From Azospirillum doebereinerae (GTDB lineage Bacteria > Pseudomonadota > Alphaproteobacteria > Azospirillales > Azospirillaceae), in contig NZ_RZIJ01000007.1 of the NCBI RefSeq assembly GCF_003989665.1, positions 124,001-188,000 of the forward strand: DNA of 64,000 nucleotides, read 5' to 3'. The notes beneath the pieces are model-generated. The model was not told the DNA's origin. It ran no database searches and saw nothing but the letters and a program-made list of their open reading frames with translations. Positions 9,450-18,186 of this stretch are shown here, piece after piece. The translations under genes were made by a program, and so were the position numbers. Numbering within the stretch: position 1 is the first letter of the stretch; every line of letters begins with the position of its first letter.

Positions 9450-10313
9450 ATGGATTTGCTCATTCAACTGACCCTGAACGGCCTGTTCAACGGCGCGCAT
9501 TTCGCCCTGCTGGCGATGGGCTTCGCGTTGATCTTCGGCACCACCGGGGTCGTGCATTTCGCCTACGGGCCGGTCTACGCGGTCGGTGCCTACATCGTCT
9601 GGGCGCTGGTGGCGCTGGCCGGTCTGCCCTTCTGGGCGGCGGTGATCCTCGGCGTCGCCGCCACGGCGGCGTTCGGGGTGGCGAGCTACCTGTTCATCTA
9701 CCGGCCGTTCGAGATCGGCGGCAGCCCGCCCTTCGTTGTGCTGGTCGCCTCGCTCGGCCTGTTCATCGTCCTCAAGAACCTGATCGGCATCGTCTTCGGC
9801 ACCGACGTCAAGACGGTCGACAGCGTCGCCTACGACGTCCACTTCGTCGGCGACGCCTTCTTCACCACGGTGCAGGTGGGGCAGGTGCTGGCGGCGCTGC
9901 TGGTCGGCTGCGGCATCGCGCTGTTCCTGCGGGCCAGCCGCTACGGCAAGGCCATCCGCGCCATGGCCGACAACCGCGAGATGGCGACCGTCATCGGCAT
10001 CGACACCAAGCGGCTGTCCATCCTGGTCTTCGCGCTGGGCTCGGCGGTGTCGGCGGTGGCCGGGTCGCTGGTGCTGCTGCGCGACGGCTTGAACCCCAAC
10101 ATGGGCTTCGGCGCCGTCTTCGTCGCCTTCGTCGCGGTGATCGTCGGCGGGGTCGGCTCGCTGCGCGGCGCCGTCATCGCCGGCTTCCTGCTCGCCTTCG
10201 TGCAGAGCCTGGGGATGTGGCAAATCCCGACCGAGTGGCAGAACACCATCGTCTTCGTCGTGCTGTTCGGGTTTCTGCTGGCCCGGCCGTCCGGCATCGT
10301 CCGGCGGGCGTGA
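9450..10313 (+). CDS. HAAT-family ABC transporter permease (LivH-like)
   Basis: A 287-residue inner-membrane permease with about eight hydrophobic segments. It begins MDLLIQLTLNGLFNGAHFAL and contains MGFALIFGTTGVVHFAYG, the LivH signature region, then FRASRYGKAIRAMADN-like cytoplasmic loop residues. It lies downstream of the binding-protein gene across the inverted repeat and 15 bases before the LivM-LivG fusion. With these it makes the second complete transporter of the island. Confidence 0.92.
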   Translation: MDLLIQLTLNGLFNGAHFALLAMGFALIFGTTGVVHFAYGPVYAVGAYIVWALVALAGLPFWAAVILGVAATAAFGVASYLFIYRPFEIGGSPPFVVLVASLGLFIVLKNLIGIVFGTDVKTVDSVAYDVHFVGDAFFTTVQVGQVLAALLVGCGIALFLRASRYGKAIRAMADNREMATVIGIDTKRLSILVFALGSAVSAVAGSLVLLRDGLNPNMGFGAVFVAFVAVIVGGVGSLRGAVIAGFLLAFVQSLGMWQIPTEWQNTIVFVVLFGFLLARPSGIVRRA

Positions 10314-10328
10314 GGAGGCCCGATCCCC

Positions 10329-12029
10329 ATGGAATACCTTGCCCACGTCCTCGTCATGGTCTGCCTCTACGGCATCCTGGCGACCTCCTTCAACCTGCTG
10401 ATCGGCTTCGGCGGCATCTTCGCCTTGGCGCACGCCACCTTCTACGCCAGCGGCGCCTACGCCGCCGGCATCCTGGCGACGAAGCTCGGCATCGGCTTCC
10501 CATTCACGATGCTGGCCGGTATGGTGGTCACCGCCGCCATCGGCCTGCTGGTCGCCTTCCCCGCCATGCGGGTGGGCAGCCATTATCTGGTCGTCATCAC
10601 GCTGGCGCTCCAAGCCATCACCATCGACGTGCTGATGAACAGCAAGCCGCTGACCGGCGGGCCGGACGGCATCCCCGGCATCCCCCCGGTCTCGCTGTTC
10701 GGCACCCCCCTGAACAACCCGGTGGCCTTCCTGCCGCTGGCGGCGGTGATGGCGGCGCTGTGCTGCGCCGTCGCCTGGAGGCTCGGCGCCTCACCCTTCG
10801 GCCGCTCGCTGCGCGCCATGCGCGAGAACGAGGCGGCGGCCCAGGCGGTCGGCAAGAACCTCGTCCGCATGAAGCTGGTGGTCTTCGCGCTGTCGGCCGG
10901 GCTGGCGTCCGTCGCCGGATCGCTGGTCGCCCACTACATCGCCTTCGTCAACCCGGAATCCTTCACCATCGAGGAGACCATCCTCATCCTCGCCATGGTG
11001 ATCCTCGGCGGCATGGGCAATCTGTGGGGCTCGCTGGCCGGCGCGGCGATCCTGGTGCTGCTGCCCGAGGGGCTGAAGTTCGTCCATGTGCCGGGCGACA
11101 TCGCCGACATGGTGCGGCAGGTGATCTACGGCGTGGTCCTGATCGTCATCCTGCGGCTGCGCCCGGAGGGGCTGTTCCCCGAGACGGTGTTCCGCCCGCC
11201 GACCGGCGCGGTGCTGCCGACGGTCCCCGCCAACGGCCCGGTCTCGGCCGTGGTCCGCGCCGAGGGCGCGCCGGGCGAGGTGGTGGTCTCCGCCAAGGCG
11301 CTGGCCAAGAGCTTCGGCGGCATCAAGGCGGTCAAAGACCTGACCATCGACCTTCGGCGCGGCGAGATCGTCGGGCTGATCGGCCCCAACGGCGCCGGCA
11401 AGACGACGGCCTTCAATCTGCTGTCGGGCTTCCTGCGCCCGACCGGCGGCAGCATCCTCTACCATGGCCGTGACCTGACCAAACTGAAGCCGCACGAGGT
11501 GGTCACCGCCGGGCTGGCGCGCTCCTTCCAGGACCTGAAGCTGTTCACCAAGCTCAGCGTCGTCGAGAACATCCTGGTCTCGCTGCCGCGCCAGCCGGGT
11601 GACAACCTCCTCGACGTGTACCTCCGGCCCGGCCTCGTCCGCCGCGCCGAGCGCGAGAACGTCGCCCGCGCGCTGGAGATCGCCTCCTTCGTCGGGCTGC
11701 TCGCCAAGGCCGACGAGGTCGCCGCCAACCTGTCCTACGCCGAGGAGAAGCTGCTGGTCATCGCCCGGCTGCTGGCGACCGGGGCCGACGTGCTGCTGCT
11801 CGACGAGCCGCTGTCGGGCCTCGACACCGGCACGGTGGAGCGCATCTGCGGGGTACTGCGCGACCTCGCCCGCGCCAACAAGGCCATCTGCATCATCGAG
11901 CACAATCTGGAGGTCATCCGCGGCGTCTGCGACGAGATCGTCTTCATCGACGAGGGCCGCGTGCTGACCAAGGGACCGCCGGACACGCTGATGCGCGACC
12001 GCGAACTGGCCGAGAGGTATTTCGGATGA
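10329..12029 (+). CDS. HAAT-family ABC transporter, fused permease (LivM) and ATPase (LivG)
   Basis: A 566-residue fusion. The LivM-like permease covers residues 1-290 or so (FNLLIGFGGIFALAHATFYA) and the LivG-like ATPase about 320-566, with Walker A GPNGAGKTT near 351 and Walker B LLLDEPLSGL near 488. The signature segment is NLSYAEEKLL rather than LSYGEQR or LSGGQ, an unusual substitution in an otherwise intact ATPase. It has the same domain order as the first fusion at 60-1856 but is clearly divergent. Its stop overlaps the next start (ATGA). Confidence 0.92.
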   Translation: MEYLAHVLVMVCLYGILATSFNLLIGFGGIFALAHATFYASGAYAAGILATKLGIGFPFTMLAGMVVTAAIGLLVAFPAMRVGSHYLVVITLALQAITIDVLMNSKPLTGGPDGIPGIPPVSLFGTPLNNPVAFLPLAAVMAALCCAVAWRLGASPFGRSLRAMRENEAAAQAVGKNLVRMKLVVFALSAGLASVAGSLVAHYIAFVNPESFTIEETILILAMVILGGMGNLWGSLAGAAILVLLPEGLKFVHVPGDIADMVRQVIYGVVLIVILRLRPEGLFPETVFRPPTGAVLPTVPANGPVSAVVRAEGAPGEVVVSAKALAKSFGGIKAVKDLTIDLRRGEIVGLIGPNGAGKTTAFNLLSGFLRPTGGSILYHGRDLTKLKPHEVVTAGLARSFQDLKLFTKLSVVENILVSLPRQPGDNLLDVYLRPGLVRRAERENVARALEIASFVGLLAKADEVAANLSYAEEKLLVIARLLATGADVLLLDEPLSGLDTGTVERICGVLRDLARANKAICIIEHNLEVIRGVCDEIVFIDEGRVLTKGPPDTLMRDRELAERYFG

Positions 12030-12760
12030 GCGCGATACACACGATGCCGATCGCCGAACCGCTGCTTGAGGTGCGCGGCCTGAGCGCCGGCTACGGCAAG
12101 CGGGCGGTGGTCCACGACGTGGACCTGACGGTGCGGGCCGGCGAGATCCGCGTGCTGCTGGGCCACAACGGGGCCGGCAAGACGACGCTGGTGCGCTCGG
12201 TCTTCGGGCTGATCCGGCCGTCCTCCGGCAGCGTCCGCTACCGGGGCGAGGAGATCACCAAGCGGCGTTGCGCCGACAACGTCAAGGCGGGGATCGCGCT
12301 GGTCCCGCAGGGGCACGGCATCTTCCGCTCGCTCACCGTGCGCGAGAACCTGGAACTCGGTGCCTACACCGCCGACGACCCGGCCGCCACGAAGACCAAC
12401 CGCGACGCGGTGATGGACCTGTTCCCGATCCTGCGCGAGCGCGCCGGGCAGATCGCCGGCACCATGTCGGGCGGGCAGCAGCAGATGCTGGCCATGGGTA
12501 TGGCGCTGATGCACCGGCCCGACGTGATGATCCTCGACGAGCCGTCCATCGGCCTCGCCCCCAACCTCGTCCAGCGCGTCATGGAGGCCATCGCCGAGGT
12601 GAACCGGGCGCTGCGCATGGCCGTGCTGATGGTCGAGCAGAACGTCGTCCACGCCCTGCCCATCGCGCAGAGCGTCACCGTGCTGCGCACCGGCCGCAAG
12701 ATCTACGAGGGCGCGCCCGAACCGCTGGGCGACCGTCAATACCTGATGACCCTTTTCTAA
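12026..12760 (+). CDS. HAAT-family ABC transporter ATPase (LivF)
   Basis: A 244-residue LivF-type ATPase with Walker A GHNGAGKTT near residue 50, signature MSGGQQQM, Walker B MILDEPSIGLAP and the switch region MLMVEQNV. It is coupled to the upstream fusion by a 4-base overlap and completes the second transporter (binding protein 8115, permease 9450, fusion 10329). Having His in the Walker A P-loop (GHNG) is a variant seen in LivF proteins of carboxylate transporters. Confidence 0.92.
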   Translation: MSAIHTMPIAEPLLEVRGLSAGYGKRAVVHDVDLTVRAGEIRVLLGHNGAGKTTLVRSVFGLIRPSSGSVRYRGEEITKRRCADNVKAGIALVPQGHGIFRSLTVRENLELGAYTADDPAATKTNRDAVMDLFPILRERAGQIAGTMSGGQQQMLAMGMALMHRPDVMILDEPSIGLAPNLVQRVMEAIAEVNRALRMAVLMVEQNVVHALPIAQSVTVLRTGRKIYEGAPEPLGDRQYLMTLF

Positions 12761-12787
12761 GAAACTTCCCACACAAGGATCGACTTC

Positions 12788-13861
12788 ATGGCCCGTCAGA
12801 AGATGCTGATCGTCGGCGCTCTCGGCACCGTCGGCCGCCCGATGCTGGAACATTTCGAGGCGTCGCCCGACTGGGACGTCTGCGGCGTGTCGCGCCGCAC
12901 CCCCGATTTCGAGACCACGGCCGAATGGGCGGCCATCGACCTGCGCAACCCCGACGACTGCCGCAAGCTGCGCGAGATCAAGGGCGTCACCAACATCTGC
13001 TACACCGCCGTCTATGAAAAACCCGACGTGACGCGCGGCTGGTCGGAATGGGACCATGTCGAGACCAACCTTGCCATGCTCAGGAACGTGGTGGAGAACG
13101 TCGAGGCGGTGTCGCCCAACCTGCGCCACGTCACGCTGCTTCAGGGCACCAAGGCGTACGGCGGCCATCTCGGTCCCTTCCGCCAGCCGGCGCGCGAGAG
13201 CGACAAGCGCTACATGCGCCCGAACTTCTACTACGACCAGCAGGACTGGATCAGCGAACGCCAGCAGGGCAAGGAGTGGAGCTGGAGCGTGCTGCGCCCG
13301 CAGATCGTCTGCGGCCTCGCGGTCGGCAGCCCGCTGAACATCATCACCGCCATCGGCGTCTTCGCCGCCGTGTCGCGCGAATACGGCCTGCCGCTGCGCT
13401 TCCCCGGCGGGGCGTCGCGCATCGGCGAGGCGACCGACGCGCGGCTGATCGCCAAGGCCGCCGAATGGGCCGGCACCAGCCCGCAATGCGCCAACCAAGT
13501 CTTCAACATCGCCAACGGCGACGTCTACGTCTGGGAGAACGTGTTCCCCAAGGTGGCGGAGCTGTTCGGTATGGAGCTTGAGCCCGCGCAACCCTTCTCG
13601 CTGGCCCGCATCATGCCGCAGAACGAGCCGATCTGGGACCGCGTCGTCGCCAAGCACGAACTGAAACCCTACAAGTACGGCGAGGTGGTGCCGTCCTGGC
13701 AGTTCGCCGACTTCCTGTTCGGTTACGGCCAGCGTCCCAACCCGCACCACATGAGCACGATCAAGGCGCGCAAGCTGGGCTTCCACGAGTGCGTGGACTC
13801 CGAAGAAATGTTTGTCGATCTGCTGCGGGAGCTGCAGAAGCGGCGCATCCTGCCGGAATGA
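12788..13861 (+). CDS. PRISE-family (progesterone 5-beta-reductase/iridoid synthase-like) SDR reductase
   Basis: A 357-residue atypical extended SDR. The Rossmann motif GALGTVG is at residues 10-16. The catalytic elements are those of PRISE enone reductases: QGTKAYGGHLG (active-site Lys) and NFYYDQQDW (active-site Tyr), not the classical YxxxK. These enzymes reduce activated C=C bonds of enones (steroids, 8-oxogeranial, smaller enones) with NADPH. It lies 27 bases after livF and 13 before the acyl-CoA ligase, so it is in the catabolic transcript. The substrate is unknown, but an enone intermediate of a terpenoid- or steroid-like compound is plausible. Confidence 0.83.
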   Translation: MARQKMLIVGALGTVGRPMLEHFEASPDWDVCGVSRRTPDFETTAEWAAIDLRNPDDCRKLREIKGVTNICYTAVYEKPDVTRGWSEWDHVETNLAMLRNVVENVEAVSPNLRHVTLLQGTKAYGGHLGPFRQPARESDKRYMRPNFYYDQQDWISERQQGKEWSWSVLRPQIVCGLAVGSPLNIITAIGVFAAVSREYGLPLRFPGGASRIGEATDARLIAKAAEWAGTSPQCANQVFNIANGDVYVWENVFPKVAELFGMELEPAQPFSLARIMPQNEPIWDRVVAKHELKPYKYGEVVPSWQFADFLFGYGQRPNPHHMSTIKARKLGFHECVDSEEMFVDLLRELQKRRILPE

Positions 13862-13874
13862 GGAGGGCGTTCGC

Positions 13875-15494
13875 ATGACGACCAAGCGCAGCGTTCACGG
13901 CGTTCCGGTGCAGTGGGAAACCCTGCCGGCGCTGGTCGCGGCCCGCGCGGCGCAGCACGGGGACGCCCCCCGGCTGACCGTCGCCGGGAGGGCGATGAGC
14001 TACCGGGAACTGGACGCGGAGTCCTCCCTGGTGGCCGCCAACCTGCACCGGCTGGGGGTGGGCCGGGGCGACCGGATCGCCTGCTTCCTGCGCAACGCGC
14101 CCGAGCATCTCGTGACCTGGGTCGCCGCCGGCAAGCTGGGGGCGATCTGGGTGCCGCTGAACGCCGGGCTGGTCGGCGAGGATCTCGTCCACACCCTGAC
14201 CAACGCCGCGCCCGCCGTGCTGGTGGTGGACGCGGAACTGGCGGAGCGCGTTGCGGATGTCGAGGACCGGCTGCCGCCGATGCGCGTGTATCAGGTGGAG
14301 GAGGGGGGACGCCGGCCCGCCTTCGCCGAATTGCTGGAACCGGGAACGGCGTTGCCGGCGGTGGAGGTGTCCGGCGGCGATCCGGCGGTGATCATCTACA
14401 CCGGCGGCACCACCGGTCTGCCCAAGGGCGCCCTGCTGCCGCATTTCGCCTGGATCGCTGCGGGGATGCGCTACGTCGAGGCGTTCGAGACCAAGCCGGA
14501 CGACGTGCATTACTCGATCCTGACGCTGTTCCACGTCGGCGGGCTGATGCTGGGTGTGGTCGGGCCGATGGTCGCCGACATCCCGACCGTCATCGACCGC
14601 CGTTTCAGTGGCAGCAATTTCTGGGCGCGCGCGCGGGAGACCGGGGCCACCATCGTCGATCTGATCGGCACCATGGTCACCGTGCTGACCGAGCAACCGG
14701 AGGGGCCGGGCGACCGCGACCACCGGGTGCGCGTCTCGCTCGGTGTGACTGGGCAGATCCCGCCCGCCGTGTCGGAACGCTTCGTCGAGCGGTTCGGCGC
14801 CGGTTTCGTCAACGTCTATTCGCTGACCGAGACCGGGGGCGTGCTGATCGTCAACAACCGGATGGATTCGCCCAAGCCGCGTGCCAACGGCCTGACCCAT
14901 GGCTGGGCCGAGGTCGCCATTCTGGACGACGGCGACCAGCCGATGCCACCCGGCGTCAGCGGCCAGATCGCGCTGCGCCCGCGCTACCCGGACATCTTCA
15001 TGTCGGGCTATTTCAACGCGCCGGAACGCACGCTGGAATGCCTGTCGAACCTGTGGCTGCACACGGGGGATCTCGGCCATCTCGACGAGGACGGCTTCCT
15101 GTTCTTCACCGGCCGGCAGGCCCATTGGCTGCGCCGCCGGGGCGAGAACATCTCGGCCTACGAGGTGGAAAGCGTGCTCAGCCATTGCCCCGGCGTGCGC
15201 GAGGTGGTGGTGGTCGGCGCGCCGTCGGAAAAGGGCGAGGAGGAGGTGAAGGCCTTCGTCATCCGCGACCCCGGCTGCGAGGTGGTGCCCGCCGCCATCG
15301 CCGCTTGGTGCGAGGGCCGTATGGCGGCCTTCAAGATCCCGCGCTTCATCGCCTTCGTGGAGGAATTCCCGCGCTCCGTGACCAAGCGCGAGGTGGAGCG
15401 CCACAAGCTGCGCGCCCTGCCGAACGACGGCGTGTGGGATCGCGAGGCGCCGGTGTCCGGAGGCCCCCACCCTCGGGAAGACCGACCCCGATGA
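13875..15494 (+). CDS. AMP-forming acyl-CoA synthetase (CaiC-like)
   Basis: A 539-residue ANL-superfamily ligase; the ATG at 13875 follows AGGAGGG. The P-loop is IIYTGGTTGLPKG (usual TSGTTG, here TGGTTG), the A5 motif is VYSLTETGGV, the hinge GRQAHWLRRRGENISAYEVE matches the crotonobetaine/carnitine-CoA ligase subgroup, and the A10 lysine is probably in PRSVTKREVE. It activates a carboxylic acid to its CoA thioester with ATP, presumably the first step after import. It is the last gene of the island and is convergent with the VOC gene. Confidence 0.9.
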   Translation: MTTKRSVHGVPVQWETLPALVAARAAQHGDAPRLTVAGRAMSYRELDAESSLVAANLHRLGVGRGDRIACFLRNAPEHLVTWVAAGKLGAIWVPLNAGLVGEDLVHTLTNAAPAVLVVDAELAERVADVEDRLPPMRVYQVEEGGRRPAFAELLEPGTALPAVEVSGGDPAVIIYTGGTTGLPKGALLPHFAWIAAGMRYVEAFETKPDDVHYSILTLFHVGGLMLGVVGPMVADIPTVIDRRFSGSNFWARARETGATIVDLIGTMVTVLTEQPEGPGDRDHRVRVSLGVTGQIPPAVSERFVERFGAGFVNVYSLTETGGVLIVNNRMDSPKPRANGLTHGWAEVAILDDGDQPMPPGVSGQIALRPRYPDIFMSGYFNAPERTLECLSNLWLHTGDLGHLDEDGFLFFTGRQAHWLRRRGENISAYEVESVLSHCPGVREVVVVGAPSEKGEEEVKAFVIRDPGCEVVPAAIAAWCEGRMAAFKIPRFIAFVEEFPRSVTKREVERHKLRALPNDGVWDREAPVSGGPHPREDRPR

Positions 15495-15527
15495 CGGCGA
15501 CGAGGCGGCCGTTCTCGGCGTCCACGG

Positions 15528-16001
15528 TCAGCCGCGCCGCGCCGCCTCGATCGCGGCGACGTCGATCTTCGTCATGCCCATCATCGCCTCGAATGCGCGT
15601 TTCGCTTCATCGCCGCCGGCCGCCAGCGCCTCGGTCAACACGCGCGGCGTGATCTGCCAGGAGACGCCCCACGCGTCCTTGCACCAGCCGCACGCGCTTT
15701 CCTGGCCGCCGTTGCCGACGATGGCGGTCCAGTAGCGGTCGGTCTCGTCCTGGTCGTCGGTGGCGATCTGGAACGAGAAGGCTTCGCTGTGCTTGAACGC
15801 GGGGCCGCCGTTGAGGCCGAGACACGCGACCCCGGCAACGGTGAACTCGACCGTCAGCACGTCGCCCGCCTTGCCGGACGGGTAGTCGGCCGGTGCACGG
15901 TGCACGGCCCGCACCGCGCTGTCGGGAAAGGTCGCGGCGTAGAAGCGGGCCGCCGCCTCGGCGTCCCTGTCGTACCAAAGGCAGACCGTGTTCTTTGCCA
16001 T
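15528..16001 (-). CDS. VOC-superfamily (PhnB-like/3-demethylubiquinone methyltransferase-fold) protein
   Basis: A 157-residue glyoxalase/bleomycin-resistance-fold protein of the PhnB-like type; the ATG at 16001 has AAAGGAGA upstream. It contains the family's CLWYDRDAEAAARFY start and GWCKDAWGVSWQI near the end. PhnB-like proteins have no firmly established reaction. It is the last gene of the MarR operon and follows the amidotransferase by about 200 bases, so it may also have its own promoter. Confidence 0.85.
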   Translation of the reverse strand: MAKNTVCLWYDRDAEAAARFYAATFPDSAVRAVHRAPADYPSGKAGDVLTVEFTVAGVACLGLNGGPAFKHSEAFSFQIATDDQDETDRYWTAIVGNGGQESACGWCKDAWGVSWQITPRVLTEALAAGGDEAKRAFEAMMGMTKIDVAAIEAARRG

Positions 16002-16202
16002 GACGTCTCCTTTCGCTTTGCAGCCAAATCCCGGCTTTGAGTCCCCCATCCGCTGTCTTCTCAGTTGGGTGGCCCACGCGCGCTTCGCCACCCCGGAAGG
16101 GGCCAATTCGGTCGAAGTCCGGTGCGGCGCCATGAATCCCATTGCCCGCACACACCTTGTTCATGGAATAAGGTCGGCCGGGAGGTCCCCCATCGACACC
16201 GA

Positions 16203-16913
16203 TCATCCGCCGGTTTCAAGGCCCTCCAACCACTCGGCGATCATGGCCCGTGCCGCCGAGCGAAGGGGCGGACCATGGCGGCGCGCGTCGTCACGCAGGG
16301 AATTCGGGTCGATTCCGGCGGCCGAGAGTTCGGCCGCATGGCCCACGAGCCAACGCTCGAACCTGTGGTCCGCGTCCACTTCCGGGTGGAACTGGAGCGC
16401 CAGGACATGGCGGCCGCGCGAAAAGGCCTGCTGCGCGATCCGGGCGCTCGATGCCAGATGTTCGGCGCCTTCGGGCAAGGTGTAGGTGTCGCCGTGCCAA
16501 TGCAGGACGGGCAGGCCGGCGAGACGACGCAAAGGGCCGCCCTCGCCGGACGCCGTCAGCGTCAAGGGCGAGAAACCGATCTCCTTGATGCCGGATGGAA
16601 ACACCGTCGCCCCCAGCGCGGCGGCGATGAGCTGGGCGCCGAGGCAGACGCCCAAGGTCGGTCGACCGGCCTCCAGCCGCGACCGGATGAACGCGCGTTC
16701 GGCCAGGATGAACGGGTAGGCGGCGTCTTCGTACACGCCGATGGGGCCGCCCAGGACGATCAGCAGATCGGCATCGCGCGGATCGCCCGCGCAGAAGTCC
16801 GGTTCGCCGGCGTCGCAATACCGGATGTCGTATCCGGCTTCCCGCAACGGTGCCGCGAAGGAGCCGAGGTCTTCGAAATGGACGTGCCGCAGCACGAGGG
16901 CCGTCTTGTTCAT
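16203..16913 (-). CDS. Class I glutamine amidotransferase-like protein (GuaA-N-like)
   Basis: A 236-residue type 1 amidotransferase domain with nucleophile C90 in GVCLGAQL and the His/Glu pair H176/E178 in LQFHPEVD. There is no synthetase domain, so it is a stand-alone GATase of the GMP-synthase-like family; related proteins include gamma-glutamyl hydrolases. An open frame continues upstream to 17861, but the ATG at 16913 overlaps the redoxin stop by 4 bases and is the real start. Hydrolysis of a gamma-glutamyl bond would suit the thiol-stress context; that role is inferred. Confidence 0.85.
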   Translation of the reverse strand: MNKTALVLRHVHFEDLGSFAAPLREAGYDIRYCDAGEPDFCAGDPRDADLLIVLGGPIGVYEDAAYPFILAERAFIRSRLEAGRPTLGVCLGAQLIAAALGATVFPSGIKEIGFSPLTLTASGEGGPLRRLAGLPVLHWHGDTYTLPEGAEHLASSARIAQQAFSRGRHVLALQFHPEVDADHRFERWLVGHAAELSAAGIDPNSLRDDARRHGPPLRSAARAMIAEWLEGLETGG

Positions 16914-17491
16914 GATTCCTCTCGTATGGGGTTTTCCGGCGATGTGGGGGGCTTGCACAGGCCATCGGCGCAGCCTTGGCCGTCCGCCGCCGGACGGGCT
17001 GTCGCGCGGTCCGGCAGCGGGGCGGAGAGCGCCATGGCGATCCGCGCGCCGATTGCGATGTCGTCCTCCACGCCGAACGTCTGATGGAGGATGGAACCGT
17101 CGCGGCCGATCAACACCGACGACGGCGTGCCGCGCCAACCGAACCGCCGCATCGTCACCGGAACGTCGGACGCCCCGTCCGCGCGATCGACGCCTACCGG
17201 GTGCGTGACTCGGTACTCGTGAAGAAAGGCCTTGAGCGTCACGGGCGTCATCGCCGCATGGTGTTCGAACACGGTGTGGATGCCGATGACCTGAAGATCG
17301 GTGTGACCGAAGACACGCTCGATGCGCTGGATCTGCGGGATGGACTGGCCGACGCAGCCGGGGCACAGAAGCTGGAAGCTGTGAAGGAGGACCGGACGCC
17401 CCCGGAGCGCGGCGAGAGTCAGCGGGGCCGCCGTGTTGAACCATTCGCTCACCGCCAGTTCCGGCGGGAGTGGCGCGGTTGTCGTGGACAT
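16910..17491 (-). CDS. Thioredoxin-fold redoxin (AhpC/TSA or TlpA-like)
   Basis: A 193-residue protein with a thioredoxin-fold core and an active site LLCPGCVGQS (C43 and C46, CPGC). PVLLHSFQ precedes it and RFGWRGTPSSVLIGRDG contains the cis-Pro region. A second cysteine pair sits in the C-terminal tail (GCADGLC) and could act as a resolving or relay dithiol. No signal peptide is seen, so it is probably cytoplasmic. It overlaps the amidotransferase gene by 4 bases. Confidence 0.82.
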   Translation of the reverse strand: MSTTTAPLPPELAVSEWFNTAAPLTLAALRGRPVLLHSFQLLCPGCVGQSIPQIQRIERVFGHTDLQVIGIHTVFEHHAAMTPVTLKAFLHEYRVTHPVGVDRADGASDVPVTMRRFGWRGTPSSVLIGRDGSILHQTFGVEDDIAIGARIAMALSAPLPDRATARPAADGQGCADGLCKPPTSPENPIREES

Positions 17492-17548
17492 GTGTTCTCT
17501 CCCTGGACAGGTCGGGCGGACCAGGGGGCCCGGTCCGCCCTTCCGGTG

Positions 17549-18097
17549 CTACGCCGTGGCGCGTGTCAGCTTCACGGCCGGAAAGTCGAGAGGGACGTCC
17601 AAGGCGACGTTGACGTAATTGGTGAAGAGGTTGAGCGCGACGTGGGCGATCAACTCGACGATCTCTTCGTCGTCGAAGCCGGCCTTGCGCAGGGACTCGA
17701 CATCGGACGCCGGCACGCCGGCGCGCTTGTCGACGACCGCAAGCGCAAAGGCGAGCGCGGCGGCCGTGCGCGGATCGGCCGAGCGGCCGGCCTGCGCGTC
17801 GGCCATCTCCTGCGCGGTAGCGCCGGCCTTGCGGCCGAGGCCGGTGTGGGCGGCGAGGCAATAGCGGCAGTCGTTGCGGTCGGCGATGGCCACTGCGACC
17901 TGTTCGCCGAGCTTGGCGCCGAGGCGGTCATTGCCGAGCGCGCCGAACGCGCCCCACAGGCTGGCCAGGGCCGAGGGCGAATTCGCCACCGCCTTGAACA
18001 TGTTCGGCACCATGCCGAAGGCCGCCTTGATCTGGGCGAGCTGTTCCGCCGTCTGCCCCGTTGCGTCGGCCGGGTCGATCAGGGTAATTCTGGTCAT
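17549..18097 (-). CDS. AhpD-like carboxymuconolactone decarboxylase family protein
   Basis: A 182-residue all-helical CMD/AhpD-fold protein. The redox motif is CRYCLAAH (C77, C80, H84), the CxxCxxxH of alkylhydroperoxidase AhpD. ATG at 18097. These proteins reduce peroxides or recycle a peroxiredoxin using a dithiol. Together with the CPGC redoxin downstream they may form a reductant/peroxidase pair. It sits 57 bases before the redoxin and 89 after the secreted protein in the same operon. Confidence 0.9.
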   Translation of the reverse strand: MTRITLIDPADATGQTAEQLAQIKAAFGMVPNMFKAVANSPSALASLWGAFGALGNDRLGAKLGEQVAVAIADRNDCRYCLAAHTGLGRKAGATAQEMADAQAGRSADPRTAAALAFALAVVDKRAGVPASDVESLRKAGFDDEEIVELIAHVALNLFTNYVNVALDVPLDFPAVKLTRATA

Positions 18098-18186
18098 GTC
18101 CTTACTCTCTGTTTGCCTGGAGGGGGGATATGCGGGTTCGCCGATGGCTGTCGGCGGACCCGCGCCGAATCGTCGCTTGGGCGACG

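Noticed and set aside
16203..17861. Single 552-residue frame suggesting an amidotransferase fusion
   Set aside because: The upstream part is the shadow of the redoxin and AhpD genes in another frame; the real start at 16913 overlaps the redoxin stop.
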